Part shown: piece by piece, positions 34,946-47,206 of the stretch
Layout of the letters: every line of letters begins with the position of its first letter
How positions within the stretch are numbered: the stretch's first letter is position 1
Origin: Epiperipatus broadwayi
Taxonomy: Eukaryota; Onychophora; Udeonychophora; Euonychophora; Peripatidae
DNA length: 64,000 nt
Assembly: GCA_028023455.1 (NCBI GenBank)
Contig: JAQFVV010012497.1
Span: forward strand, 3,224,001 to 3,288,000
Reading direction: 5' to 3'
The notes under the pieces: generated by a model
The model's input: only the letters and a program-made list of their open reading frames with translations
Told to the model about the DNA's origin: nothing
Databases searched by the model: none
Translations under genes and position numbers: made by a program

Positions 34946-36098
34946 TTTTTTTTAATCTTAAATATGATTAGTTGATCTCAATATCTTATTGCCTAGTTCA
35001 TGTAGCCAAAGAATTTAATATATATACTCAAAGTTTTGTAATTTTAGTAATTAGAGTTTGTTTTTATAATTGTAACCATGAAGAATGACGTCTTTATGAT
35101 AATTAAAAGAGCAAGAATTTAATGAATTTAATTTCAAGCAATAATTCGTTCATGGTTAAATTAATTTTGTTTCACAACAAAATATCAAACTCTTACTTCA
35201 TAATTATGAAACACCAACAAAAATAGTCGTATCATTATTGAACTAATTAAGATTAATACATTTTATTTAATCTTTCAAATTTCAAAATTGATTTTACTAT
35301 TACATTCCAAATAAACGATTAACATATGTGTCTGAGTACATTTAAAATTATTTTTATAGCCATGACATTTGAATTACTGGGAAATTGACCCCTCCCTCCA
35401 ATCATTAATTGATAAATATATTATCCCTTTCACTTAATAAAACATTCAGTAAGCAATATTTATTTACTGCCAGTAAAAATGATTAAATATTCTATTTCTT
35501 TATATTTTGTTCCAATTAAAGAAAATTATGAAAACAAAATAATATTCATTTTATTGAAGGAAGTTCCTGCATAAATACTTTAAATTTATATTGATAGATT
35601 TGACAGTTTATTTAAAATAAAAATGAAATTTATGATCTGTGGCCAAAGGCTGTTAAGTTCAGTGTATTTAGGTTACTAACTAAATTAATGAGTGAATTAA
35701 AACAGATTATGTCATCCACTATTTAGTGCTTTTTATAACATTTTAATGACTATCTTTTAATTACATTTAATACTAAATAAACTGATTAATGTGTGTTTTC
35801 ACAAACATATTTTTTCTACTTATTTCTCTAAAAATGTAATACATTCAAGTTATGTATGTTCATAATGTAAATCTAATTAGTATATTAAAATGTTTGGCAT
35901 TCAGAATGGATACAGATAGATTACTATTAATCCAAACACTTTTAATTCAAATACTTCAGTTATCCAAATAAAATTACAATGTATATTATTTTGATTTATT
36001 GTTTTAATTACTCCTTCTTAAATTTTTTCACTAATATAAATATGAAATATTACTAAATTAATCACTTCTTTTATTTTGTTGTATTATCTTACATAAAT
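34946..36098. other. A+T-rich interval, nothing recognised
   Basis: A C-rich GACCCCTCCCTCCAATCATTA at about 35388 resembles the 5' end of SINE family S, with no further match. Otherwise no feature supported. Confidence 0.45.
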
Positions 36099-36244
36099 AC
36101 AATTTATCCACTACTTTGAACACTTTTTAGCAAAAACCTTTTATTGACCTAAGACTGCAGGACTCGAAATGTAAGATTGTGCATTTATATAGGTTAATGA
36201 AAAGTTTTTGCTAAAAAGTGTTCAAAGTAATGGATAAATTGTAC
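36099..36244. repeat. short hairpin repeat, about 146 bp
   Basis: Arms of about 52 bp: ACAATTTATCCACTACTTTG..AACACTTTTTAGCAAAAACC at the left and the complement at 36191-36244, separated by about 40 bp containing GACTGCAGGACTCGAAATG. A clear flanking duplication was not found. Confidence 0.75.
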
Positions 36245-36413
36245 TTATTACACTATTTTTAATACAAATTTTTTTAGTATATAAAAAATATTTCCATATA
36301 TACAAACTGTAGATATAAAATAAAGATTCATTTAAGTTTTTTGTAGAGCTTGGGTTTACAATGAAGAGCAGAGAATTGCTGAAATCTGAAAAATTCACAA
36401 ATCCAAAAAACAC

Positions 36414-36542
36414 TTGGATCTAGGGATAAAACAGACAAAACTCACTATACGTGTCCAGTGATTGTTCTAACTTGCAGTGTGTGGCAATACGTATAAGCAA
36501 GCATAAGAAATGGTGATATGTGATGTTTATTGGATCTAGGAA
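36414..36542 (-). mobile_element. hAFC short derivative (copy 11)
   Basis: About 103 bp with the arm GACAAAACTCACTATACG, the leader GCATAAGAAATGGTGATATGTGATGTTTA at the right, and direct repeats TTGGATCTAGGGA (36414-36426) and TTGGATCTAGGAA (36530-36542), 12 of 13 identical. Confidence 0.83.
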
Positions 36543-37789
36543 TTTTGAATTATTGATAGTCTATCAATTGATTTGACATTCTTTTTTTCATATATTGAAT
36601 TAAGCTTAAGTTCACTGCCCAATAAACTAAACAAAGTAATAAATGTGGTCCTCATGTTTTTAGAATATTCTTTTGGTGCTTTTTTGAATTCTCAAGTTAA
36701 TGGCCAGAAAAGATAAACTTCTCAGTCTCTTGAACTGTATATTACATCTTCACTTTTTAATTATTATTTTTTAGTTTATTAATCCATCCCTTTTTCTCCT
36801 TTTTCTATTTTCCCATCATTTTTTTCAACTTTTTTATATAATTATTACAAAATTTGAATCAAGGATATAATTTTTATACTTTGTTTGAAAGTAGTAATGA
36901 ATGAGGTTAATATTTTGTTTGACAAATCCTCACTTGCTATGAATACATAATTATTTTTATATTTATAGTTTTTAGTGATTTGATTTAATAAATGAAATTG
37001 TATATTTTATCTTCAGGTCAAGATTATTTCAAAAAGAATGAAAATGAAGAAATATAAGTAACAAATTTAAAATAATAAGAATAGCCATTATTAAATACTA
37101 GTTATGAAAGATTCTAATTGATCAAAAATAAGCCCCATTCAAACATGATAATTTTTAATTGCTGCTTTATTCATAAAATATCAATCAGTCATTCCTACTT
37201 TATATAAATTTAATGTTTGGCTAAATTATTAAATCTGCTTTCAGATATTATTATGATTTTTTTTAAAAATCAATTTTAAATGTAGCAGCGGATACAAAGA
37301 TAGATGTAAGAATGATAGAGATTTTAGAAAAATCTCATTCCATAATAAATTGTAGAAACTACAACTTACTATTTCTCTACCCCATTTTCTATAATATCTG
37401 TAGGCTTGATGTATCCTTAAAGTCACTACATGTAAAATATCTACATCCTTAAAGTCACTATACGTAAAATATTTATAGCAAAAATTCATCACATATTTTA
37501 ATTAAATTAAAAATTCCTTTGTGATTTTTTTTTAGTTCATATTAGGCTATAAAACACTGAAGATTTTGATAAAAGTAATGGGATATTTTAATATGGCTGG
37601 TTTTTGTGTGTGAAATGTCTTTACTTCTCTTAATTGATCAATTCCATATGATTTAATAAAATGCACCACTTTTCTTACACTTTTTAAAACAATTTTTATT
37701 TTATTTAATTGTCTGTTTCATCTGATGTGCAGCCATCATCAGAAATCTTGTTAATCTCTGAATAGAAGATAGAGTAATCTGGTATAATA
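36543..37789. other. A+T-rich interval with one small tandem duplication
   Basis: A 32-bp unit containing CCTTAAAGTCACTA..GTAAAATAT is present twice in tandem at about 37417-37480. Nothing else is recognised. Confidence 0.5.
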
Positions 37790-38210
37790 GATTAACAAAA
37801 TCTGATGAAAACTGCAAGTCAACTAAATCAGACAAAACTTGTTTTAAAAAGTATAAAAGAAAGTAGTATATTTTATTGTATGTTTATTGTGAAATGGTAA
37901 GGCTGCAGGTTGTGATGAAATATCTGGAAAAGTTTTAAAATATAGTCAATATCTTAGCTTCAAAAATATTTTTTTTTTTAAAGAAATATATGAATCCATG
38001 AAGTTGTGCTACCCAATCTTGTGGATATTTTTATTGTTCCTATTTTAGAAATAGAGAATAAACAAGATTGCACTAATTATCATGGAATATTATTACTAAT
38101 CATTACAGCAAAGATACTTGCAAAAATTTTGTTGAATAGGTTGCTTCCAGAATGTTAACCAAAGACTCAGTATGGTTTTAGAGAATCAATAAGCATTATA
38201 GACATAGTTT
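37790..38210 (+). pseudogene. LINE family 3 RT fragment, plus-strand half of a palindrome
   Basis: Plus-strand pieces read GKAAGCDEISGKVLKY, IYESMKLCYPILW, AKILAKILLNRLLPEC and TQYGFRES in order, which are the linker and N-terminal RT motifs (GKAxGxDEI, NYxGIxLL, ILLNRL, QxGFR) of a non-LTR element different from the RTE copies. Several frameshifts and stops are present. It is truncated just after the GFR motif at about 38205, exactly where the opposite-strand copy begins. Confidence 0.78.
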
Positions 38211-40186
38211 TTTTTGTTTCTGACACTCTTCTTGCATTTTCCTGGCATCAAAAAACATATCTATAATGTTTTTGATTCTCTAAAACCACAATGAGTCTCT
38301 AGTAGCCATTCATCTTAGAAGCAATTAATTTAACAAAATCCTTGAAAAGTACCTTTGCTATAGTGAGTAACATTGATATTTCATGATATTTATGCAATTT
38401 TGTCTTATTCTCATTGTTTTAAAAAATTGGAATAATGAAAGCAGCCTTAAGATCAGGTAGCACAATTTCATAGATTCATATATTCCTAAAAATTCCTATA
38501 TTTTTGAAGCTAACCTATCACTACCATATTTTAAAACTTCTCCTTTTATTTCATCAGAATCCACAACCTTTTCAGTTTTAAGATTATAAAGCTGGATGGA
38601 TATCTTTGTCTAAATCTGAATGAGTTGGTCAAATGGACTTATTATTAAAAATTACTATCTCAATTTTAATATCATTATTCAAAAGATCAAAATGCTCCTT
38701 TTACATGTTTAAAATATAATTATATAAGAAAGTGCCATTTCTCAATTTAATAGAATTGTAATATCATTTCTCAGGTTCATATATTGTTTTCAGGGTGTCA
38801 AAAAAAGGGGGATCTAGAATGATTATCTTTGCAATTTTAATTACTAATATTTAAGCCTTTTTGTTAGTTGTTAAACTTTTGTCTTTATATCTTTATATTT
38901 ATTATGTAATTCCACATTTAATCTATTATTCTGTATCCAGAAAATGCTATGTTTTCTTTTAATAAAATCACTAATAATAACAATATTGTTAGAAAACCAG
39001 TCATAATTCTTCTTCCAAGAATAGATTTACTTATATCCATAATATATTCCTTAAGAGAATTCCATGTTTCATTAATACAGTCAAAACTAGCAAACTTTCC
39101 ATCATGTAATATTTTAGTGGTTTAATATGGAAGTCCTGAAGATTAAAATTAGTAATTTCTGTGTTTAGTAGCTATTGCAATTTAGTATAAATAGTGGATT
39201 CTTCTAAAGAAGAAACATCAGGTTGTTTTTTTTTGTGATTATAATTGGAATAATATCTATTTTTTAATGCAATTATTATAATTTTGGAGCATACTAATCT
39301 ATAAACTGTTTAACAATCTGCACTTGTAAGTGCATGCATAATGTGCATTTCTCTATTCTGACTCTAACTATAATAACCTATTAAATGCTATTGTTTTGAA
39401 CATGGATTTATCCGTATTCCTTTATAGCAGTTTTTCTTTCTCAACAGTGTTTGTAATAATCATTCAATGTGTTAGAGCAGAAAATCAATAATAACAGACC
39501 ATTTGAATTTAAAGCACCAAAACCATTATTTCCAATAACTTTTGGCCAAACCCTATTATTTATGCCAATATATTCATTAAAATCTCTAAGAAGAAAAATT
39601 CATTCTTTTAATGGTTTTGATATAATAATTTTGTTCAACAAGGAATAAAAGCTTTTTCTAAATTCTCTGAATCTAAAATTAGAGTATAGACACTAATTGA
39701 ATGTGCATTAATATAATTGTGCAAGTTGAATGTAGCCTTTCTGTGATACTAAATTAGACTTTACAATAAATCCAACACCATGCTTTCTTCTTTTATTGAC
39801 TCATTTGCTTTTTCAAAAAATTTGTATCCATCGATCTGTTCTAGTAAACTTCTTTTCTCTGGGAGATTAGTTTTATTATGAGTAGTTCTATTGATCTAAT
39901 CTTGACTGCTCTTTAGCCAACAGTGTATTTCTTCATTTTAGTTTTGTGGAGTTTCTATCAAAAATAAAGTTTGTACATTTCATGTAATTACATTTAGGAA
40001 AATATTAGATTTACAATATTTGCCTCTAATAGTACTACTGTGTCCTGCTTTACCATTACTACTGATATTATTACTATTATTATTATTTCTAATGTTGTAA
40101 TGAGCAATCCACCAGGTGCAACAACCTATCCATATTGTGAGACAAGTCGCTTTTTGACTATTTTTTGTGCCATTTCATTTCCATGA
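38206..40186 (-). pseudogene. LINE family 3 endonuclease to RT start, minus-strand half
   Basis: On the minus strand from about 40140 to 38206 one can read an endonuclease (LEQIDGYKFFEKANESIKEE, then RDFNEYIG and the diagnostic WPKVIGNNGFGALNSNGLL), the linker, and the RT start (GFRES..DARKMQEECQKQ). All frames are broken. The fragment stops at the same RT region as the plus-strand copy on its left, so the two are joined 3' to 3'. Family-wide, such elements are RTE-like elements with an apurinic endonuclease; the exact clade is not decided. Confidence 0.78.
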
Positions 40187-40510
40187 TAGGCAGGGAGATT
40201 AAACCACTAAACATCACATGATCACGATTTCTTATGCTTGCTCAAGCTGATAAAAAACTCTCCATACAGTAGTGTTATACAGTGCAAGCCAGAATAATCA
40301 ATGGATGCAAGGTTTATTCATAAAATCCCTCTTTAGTGCCTACTCATCCAATATCCCCAGACTAGTTTTTAGCTTGTGACTTTCATCAGTGAGGAGCCTT
40401 GGATCTGAGAGCACTGCACCTAGATCTTGTATCCATTGATTATTCTGGCTTGCACTGTGTGGCCCTACTGTATGGAGAGGTTTGCCTGTTTTTGTTTAGG
40501 CAAAGGGATT
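40187..40510 (+). mobile_element. hAFC hairpin repeat (copy 12)
   Basis: Starts AAACCACTAAACATCACATG and has arms CTCTCCATACAGTAGTG... and the complement ending TATGGAGAGGTTTGCC. Both arms carry the variant CAGAATAATC / GATTATTCTG. Flanks TAGGCAGGGAGATT (40187-40200) and TAGGCAAAGGGATT (40497-40510) agree at 12 of 14 positions. Confidence 0.83.
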
Positions 40511-41424
40511 CTGAAGTAGGACTAGTTAAACAATAATCTTTATAACAGCTCAAGAATGCAAGTCCATGATATTTTTTATAGTATAGTATTTTGAAACTAG
40601 TGGCATAGAAAATACAAAATCTGGTTGTTGTTTTTTTTGTACAATTCATCATATACAAACAATACAGTAAAACATCAATATATCATTTTTACATATTTTG
40701 CTTACTTTTGTTTTTGTTTCTGGAGAATTAGTAACATTTAAATAATTTTATTGTCTTTCCAGAGTCCATCTTTTCCTGAATTCTATTTTATTGTTGATAA
40801 ATCAAGGTTCTGATATAATATTTTATCACAAAGATAATTGCCTTTTTTAAAAAAAAATTTGAAATGACATTCTGTATATACACACATATTATAATTAATT
40901 TGCTTATTATTGAATGTAGTTCTGGTAACTCCCTCACAGTAATTGCCCTAAATTACATATAGCTGCTTTCTGATTACTTAAATGGTTGCTGTTACTCTTT
41001 TTAATTTTTTTAAATAAATGAAATTATTATGATCATAAATAATTAATATTAATCCTGTTTATTTAAATTCTTCCACAAACATATAGTGTGAAATGTTTTG
41101 AACTGTTATATCTAAATGGTATTTAAAGCTAAAGAATAAATTTTATTTTGCATGTATTTAAACAGTGACTAATCACAAAGTTATTATCTATATTTTTCAT
41201 AGGTTTCTGGTATTATTATTTTCCCATATTTTTCATTTATTTTTTTCATACCCTTAAAAAATGAGGGATTAAGCATTCACTATTTATAAAATATGCTTTA
41301 ATAGTAATGCAAAAAATATCTCTCTTTGGACTTTTTTATAATTCAGCTTTTAAAAACAATATATTTACATAAAATACCTTTAATTTTATAAATACCTATT
41401 CATCAAAAAGCTGTCCTATGTAGT
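40511..41424. other. A+T-rich interval, nothing recognised
   Basis: No coding, RNA or shared-repeat signal supported. Confidence 0.45.
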
Positions 41425-41630
41425 TTATTACAGCAGTAGAGCTGATTTGGGATCGGATGGTCCCATGATAGATTCTGACATTTGAACTTCTTATGAACTC
41501 CCAAGCAATAAAGTTATTAGCTTTTTATGCTCTGCTTGGTTTAGCACAGTGGTAGAGTGTCTAACTTGAGATTGTTTCTGTCGTTTAAACTTCTTATGAA
41601 CTCCTGAGCAATAAAGTCATTAGCCTTTTT
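41425..41630 (+). mobile_element. two adjacent SINE family S copies (c and d)
   Basis: Copy c: AGCAGTAGAGCTGATTTGGG...TTGAACTTCTTATGAACTCC..AGCAATAAAGTTATTAG. Copy d: TTTAGCACAGTGGTAGAGTG (A-box-like) ..TTAAACTTCTTATGAACTCC..AGCAATAAAGTCATTAG. The sequence ATCAAAAAGCT occurs before copy c (41402-41412) and after copy d (41631-41641), which could be a duplicated target of the pair. Confidence 0.68.
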
Positions 41631-41641
41631 ATCAAAAAGCT

Positions 41642-42205
41642 ATTAGAACATCTTGTCCAAGCTTTTCTGACACTTGATATACTTATCAAATACATAACTA
41701 TTCACTTTAAAATCATTATTCAATTTTTTCTCTTTTTCTTTGCTTTACATCCTTGTCAATGCCTTTCTAAATACATGCCAGGTTGAGATCCTGTTTTTCT
41801 TTATAATTTTTTTTCAAAGAGCAATTTTTTATTTTATTCAATTTCCAAATCCACACTTGGAAAACAAGACACTTGTCATAAATGCTCTGATTTCTGCCTT
41901 ATATGAAATTTATTGTGCCCATTTAATTATTGCAATTCTCACTATAATTTTATTACAATTCACCATTTTTATCCTTAATTAATCAACTTTCCAACACTAA
42001 CCTGCTCTATAATTTTGTGCCCAATGCTGCATCTCAAATTTTTTTAGAAGCTATATCAATTAAATAAACTCTTTATTAAATCCATGATTTGCTATTCTAA
42101 AGTATGATCAAATTCTCCCAATGATATTTGTATTCTTATTAAAGCCAGCTTAATTTAATATCTCATCCAAATATTTTACTGGTCAACTGAATGAAAGAAT
42201 GGAAA
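41642..42205. other. A+T-rich interval, nothing recognised
   Basis: An 80-residue open frame at 41740-41982 (plus) is a hydrophobic low-complexity product that I do not consider a gene. Confidence 0.45.
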
Positions 42206-42312
42206 TGCAGGGATAGAATGGTGGATCAAACTCCATGGATCGCAGTTTTGCTCCATCACATATAGTGCTCAAATTTATTATGAACTCCTGAGCAATAGAT
42301 CATTTGATTATT
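42206..42312 (+). mobile_element. SINE family S, copy e
   Basis: GATAGAATGGTGGATCAAAC, CTCCATGGATCGCAGTTTTG, CAAATTTATTATGAACTCCT and the tail AGCAATAGATCATTTGATT. Confidence 0.7.
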
Positions 42313-42565
42313 TAACAAAAGTAATAAAGAATACTGAATATCTATCTATATAGTATATTTTATTCTTATTTTAGCAATCATATTATTTTTAATTTTTTTC
42401 TAAAACGTTCTGGCACAAATTAGTCTATAACTTTAAGTGAACAGCAATATTGTGTTTAACATAAAATGAGCAATTACATTTTTCTTTCATGCATGATATC
42501 TATCACATTCTAATTAAACAACACATGTTATTTCAATTAATAATAATTTTTCTTCTTAATATGAT

Positions 42566-42692
42566 TTCGTGCAGTGGTACGCAAACTTTGAGTTCAAGAT
42601 GTATGGATTGCAGTTTTGTTCTGTCACTTTTGATGTTCAAATTTCTTGCAAATTTTTATGTCAACTGACATACAAACCATTTGATTTTTTTT
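42566..42692 (+). mobile_element. SINE family S, copy f
   Basis: TTCGTGCAGTGGTACGC (A-box-like), TTGAGTTCAAGATGTATGG (B-box-like), GCAGTTTTGTTCTGTCACTT, TTCAAATTTCTTGCAAAT and the tail ACAAACCATTTGATT. This is the most complete copy. Confidence 0.72.
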
Positions 42693-43150
42693 TTTTTTAT
42701 CATTATTATTTTCTAGTGAAATTTTTGTCTGTGTGATTATAATTTTCTTCTATCTTGGTTACAATTGTTTGACTTATTATTAACTCCTTCATTAAATAAA
42801 ATTTTCTTTTCAAATTTAAATTTAAACAAAGCATTTAAATGCTAATATTTAAAATTCCAAGAAAAACCCAAGCACATGCATATACATACTTAATAACATT
42901 TAATTTTACAATCACACATCTCATTAAAATATTAATTTAATCATAAAGTGTTTGTCTATTTATATTAAAGTACTATGACAAATATGAAATAAAGTTCAAA
43001 TGGAAATATAAATTCTGTTACTTTATTATTGTTTTAGGATATATTGCATATTCATCATTATTTTTGTTTATATATTAGACTATTTCCATCATTTAGTATT
43101 AAGTACTGAATGTCTTTTAGAAAAATTTAAATTTATTTAAATTTCCAAAT

Positions 43151-43690
43151 TACATTCAACTGTTAATCATAGCACACAAGTTAGTATATGGACAGCATTT
43201 TGAGAGGTATTATTCTCCTCTCTTCTTCAGATAGTGCTAGTTTGACCAGTGATAGTACTAACATGGGAATTGGACTTGGACCCTTAAATTCTTGAATATT
43301 GAATTTTAAGTTAATACTTTAACCAACTGAGCCATCTGTCAAAGGTAATAGTCAGTAGAAATTTCATATACTTATCTATGAGTTTCCTCCTGATTTATCC
43401 TCTTTTTTCTAAGAGCAAAATTGATTAGTTGTTTCCATACATTATGTATACTCACACTATGTTGACTCATGGGGTTTATTCACCATTGTCATATTAGCAG
43501 CTTCTTTGAATTTTCTTCTTTGTACATTTTCCTCTCTATTCAATATTTTTGTATTTTCCCAATTGAACATATATATTCAATGGTATTTACATTTTCTGCT
43601 ACCTTAAGTACATGTGTTTTCTCATTCTAATTATCAGTTTGTGCTCTTGCAATCTCTTTTCAATGGGGTGACTGGTCTCACCATGTATGT
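43151..43690 (-). pseudogene. Penelope-like element 3' end, minus-strand arm
   Basis: On the minus strand the GIY-YIG endonuclease end reads GETSHPIEKRLQEHKL, followed by WENTKILNREENVQRRKFKE, which is the C-terminal PLE region. A 3' untranslated stretch follows with a tRNA-like ATGGCTCAGTTGGTTAAAG (A box) and GGTCCAAGTCCAATTCC (B box). It pairs as an inverted repeat with 43700-44100. Confidence 0.8.
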
Positions 43691-43699
43691 ACCAATGAA

Positions 43700-44165
43700 C
43701 TGTGTTCCATTGGGAAAATACAAAAATATTGAATAGAGATGAAAAGGTACAAAGAAGAAAATTCAAAGAAGCTGTTCACATGACACTGATGAATAACCCC
43801 ATGAGTCAACCTAGTGTGACTATACATAATGAATGGAACCCTCTAATCAACTTTGCTCTTAGAAAAAAGTGGAGAAATCAGAGGATCCTCATAGATAATT
43901 ATATGAAGATTTCTACTGACTGTTGCCTTTGACAGGATGGCTCAGTTGATTTTAAAATTCAATATTCAAATTCCCATGCTAGTTACTGTCACTGGTCAGG
44001 CCAGTAGCACCTGAAGGAGAAAGGAGAATAATACCTCTCGAAAAGTTATGCATATACTACTAATCTGTGTGCTATTACTAATAGTTGAATGTAATTCAAT
44101 ACATAATATTAGATGATGGCAATACTCCAATATACAACTAAAATGCCATCATCACAAATCTTCAG
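43700..44165 (+). pseudogene. Penelope-like element 3' end, plus-strand arm
   Basis: A 76-residue open frame (43702-43932) begins HWENTKILNRDEKVQRRKF and ends shortly after WRNQRILI; it is the C-terminal tail of a PLE protein, not a gene. It is followed by GGATGGCTCAGTTGATTTT and GTCACTGGTCAGGCCAGTAG. The 3' end, with AAAATGCCATCATCA, extends beyond the palindrome to about 44165 and matches 63690-63720. Confidence 0.8.
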
Positions 44166-45605
44166 GAAAATAATATTCATCATTATCATTAACCTTTTAT
44201 CTATTTACCAACTATCTATATTTCTCTGACTAACTTTCTGTCATCATCAGTAAGACTTGAATTAATTATTATTATGCAGTTCTGCTTATTTTCACCTATA
44301 TATCTGCCTAACCTTGAATTTAACTGCTTATTTATCAAAGCAAGATTAACTTAATAATTAATGTAAATAATCATACTTATTATTTTTGTTTATATAGTTC
44401 TGCCTGTCTTTAATCACATATGTCTAACCTTGAAAGTAATTCATTTGTTATCAAAGCAAGATTAATTTAATAATGCATCTAAATATATACTAAATAAAAC
44501 AGGAAATAAACATCCTTGTCGTAGCTCTTTTCCTATATCTATTTCCTTGATGACACTATTATTTATTTAGCATATGGATTTGTTTCGATGGTTTTTTTAG
44601 ACAATTTAATTATTAACAAAATATTATAAAATAATCTATAGAGATTCCAACCAGAAAATGAATTCCTTAGTAACTTATTAAATCTTTCAATTCTGCCACT
44701 GTAGACATAATAGTTCATAGTTTATATTTACTAGTATTTATTTCTACATAGATCATGATTATTAAATTCTATTTATGTAGCAGATGAACATAATGACTAT
44801 GGACTATTGAATCTGTTGATTTTGGATTATATTTGTGTTTAGAAAATTAAATCCAATTAGCTTTATTATTGGATCTGAAAAAAAAATGAAACAATTTTTT
44901 ATACCATAATTCTTTAATTCTAGATTGTTGTTTGAACATCCAAAAAGAATGATTTAAGATGAGTTAATAGTAACTCCAATTTAATTAACTTTTTACATAT
45001 TTTATGTGAGGTACCTCTCTTCTGATTCTTGTCATATAATCATGCAAATTTATTTTGATTCATTTATATATTTCTTAATTAATATATTTTTATACCAATC
45101 CTTACTTTTCTTTTTTAATGTATTAAATAAATTATTTAAATTCATGATAAAATGCCTTTTCAAGATAATCAAAACATTTTTTTATTTTTTATTTTTGCTC
45201 TATGCATACATATTTATCAACAATAACTCTACATTTTAATTACATCTCTCATTTCTATCATTTTAAAACCCAAACTGCACTTCAAATAGAAGCCTGTTAA
45301 TTTATTAAAAATTCATTTATTCAAAATATTATGTATCATCTTAGTCACTAAGAGATTACAACATATTATTCTAAGTTTCTTACATATCAATGGTTTAATC
45401 ATTTTTATAGTGAATTCATAATTAAGTCACAAATTATATATATTAATCAATTCTCTCAAATTCTTTTTCTTCATAGCTTCGACAATTCAACTGGAATTTT
45501 AGTAACTTCCTGTGTTTTACCAGTTTTCATCTTAATCTTTTACAACCTATTTTTTTCTTTATCTACATGACTTTTTTTTTTTTTACAACTAATATAGATT
45601 ATTAC
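44166..45605. other. A+T-rich interval, nothing recognised
   Basis: Low-complexity sequence; no feature supported. Confidence 0.45.
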
Positions 45606-45869
45606 TTTTCTATTCTAAGAAATAATTTACTAAGGCTGTAACCTTAGAAATAAGCGTCTGAAAAATACGAAGGTAGGGACCTCTATAGGTCTTAAAAACA
45701 CAAGCTTACACTGGGGATTCTCTCTTTTCTTCATAGCGTAAGCTTGTATTTTTAAGACCTATAGAGGTCCCTACCTTCGTATTTTTCAGACGCTTATTTC
45801 TAAGGTTACAGCCTTAGTAAATTATTACTTAATATAATAATGGGCGTTTAATAAAATTTTCTATTCTAA
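45606..45869 (-). mobile_element. near-perfect hairpin element with 13-bp direct repeats (family H4, copy 1)
   Basis: Exact 13-bp direct repeats TTTTCTATTCTAA (45606-45618, 45857-45869) flank the element. Arms of 89 bp (45621-45709, 45738-45826) are almost perfectly complementary, with a 28-bp loop; recognisable modules are ACTAAGGCTGTAACCTTAG and GCGTCTGAAAAATACGAAGG. A 30-bp leader (45827-45856, containing TAATGGGCGTTTAAT) lies on the right only. No reading frame. Confidence 0.88.
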
Positions 45870-45952
45870 ATAAATTTATATATTATGCCATTTTTTTCTT
45901 TCTTCTGCTGTTGCATTTTTTGCCCCAATAACTATTTTTGCTGGAAATTAAG

Positions 45953-46031
45953 TAATCAAATTTTTAAACACTAAACATCACATGATGGGCACTACTGTAT
46001 GGAGAGTTTTGCCTGTTTTAATCAAATTTTT
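45953..46031 (+). mobile_element. hAFC minimal derivative, 53 bp (copy 13)
   Basis: The 53-bp body runs AAACACTAAACATCACATGA then directly GGGCACTACTGTATGGAGAG and TTTTGCCTGTTT. Exact 13-bp direct repeats TAATCAAATTTTT flank it (45953-45965, 46019-46031). It keeps both termini only. Confidence 0.86.
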
Positions 46032-46700
46032 TTTTAATAATTCTGCTTTTCTATTTATCTTTGAATTTATTTGATCAATTAACTTAAATATTTTTAAGCC
46101 TTACCCACTTATTCTGATATATTTTTCTTTTAATTAGTAATTGCCTTTTTTTTTTTATTCTATTATTTTTTTAATAAATAATCTCAATTCTATCACAACT
46201 AATAACTCCAGAATGTGTACAAACTCTGTTGAATATTATTTTTAAATCTATTATGAATGTTAACATATATATATGAAATTTTTATTTTTAATATCTGGAT
46301 ATTTTCATGTGAAAATCTTCTGGTTATGAATTTAACAACTTATGTGTTCATTATTATCATACTATTTTATATATAGATAAAAAAGTACTATTTTATATAT
46401 ATAAATCTTATCACCATTTCATCTTTATTATTAATATTCCCTTCCTGTCTTAATCTTCCACTAGCTATTGAACTATTTTTATATTTCTTTACAATTAACT
46501 TTTTTAAATTTTTTTGTTCATTTTTCTATTTCATTATAGTTATTGAAAAGCATAAATAATGATCAATCTCTTGGAAATGTTTTTAATTATTACTACACTT
46601 AATCTAGTATTTATTAGTCTTTAAATTTTTTTGTCCTTAAATTTAAAATGATACTACATTATTATGTTTATTTTTTTTCCAAAGAATACAAAACTTTTAT
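46032..46700. other. A+T-rich interval, nothing recognised
   Basis: Low-complexity sequence; no feature supported. Confidence 0.45.
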
Positions 46701-46852
46701 ACTTTCTCCCCCCTCCCCCTACAGCCAATTGCTCTTTGATAATAGAGATTCTGGAGTTCAAGATATATGAATCATAACTCAGTTGTGTCATTTCCAGTGT
46801 GTGCACTTATTATGAACTTTCAAACAATAAACTATTTGATTAATTAATTAAA
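46701..46852 (+). mobile_element. SINE family S, copy g
   Basis: A C-rich start CTCCCCCCTCCCCCTACAG is followed by CCAATTGCTCTTTGATAATAG, TCTGGAGTTCAAGATATATG, TGTGCACTTATTATGAACTT and the tail AACAATAAACTATTTGATT. Confidence 0.72.
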
Positions 46853-47173
46853 TCCATATCCAATTTATGTCATTTTATAGAGCCTTGTTAAGTTGATTAT
46901 CTCTAGTTTATTCATAATTTTATCATCCTATGTATCAATTTTAAATTGTAGTACATTTGGGTAGTTGGATATAAGTGGATTATTGTGATCAATTTTAGGC
47001 ATTTCTATCTCAGTTGGATAAGCTCATCATTTTTCCAAATCCAATGACAGTTTTTTAAAAAAATACTTTTAATATGTTTATGACTTATAGGTTATGCATA
47101 AATACAATAATTAATTTATCATGCTTTCAGTCTAGGGCAAAAAAAGAGGCAAGAATAAAACCTGTAACTATTA

Positions 47174-47206
47174 TTATGATGATGATGATGATGATAGTGA
47201 AATTTT
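47174..47206. repeat. ATG microsatellite, possible orphan RTE tail
   Basis: ATTATGATGATGATGATGATGATAG lies alone; RTE elements in this window end in the same repeat, so it may be a very short RTE remnant, which cannot be proved here. Confidence 0.55.

Noticed and set aside
43702-43932. Independent 76-residue gene
   Set aside because: It matches the PLE C-terminal region that is also found in the opposite arm.
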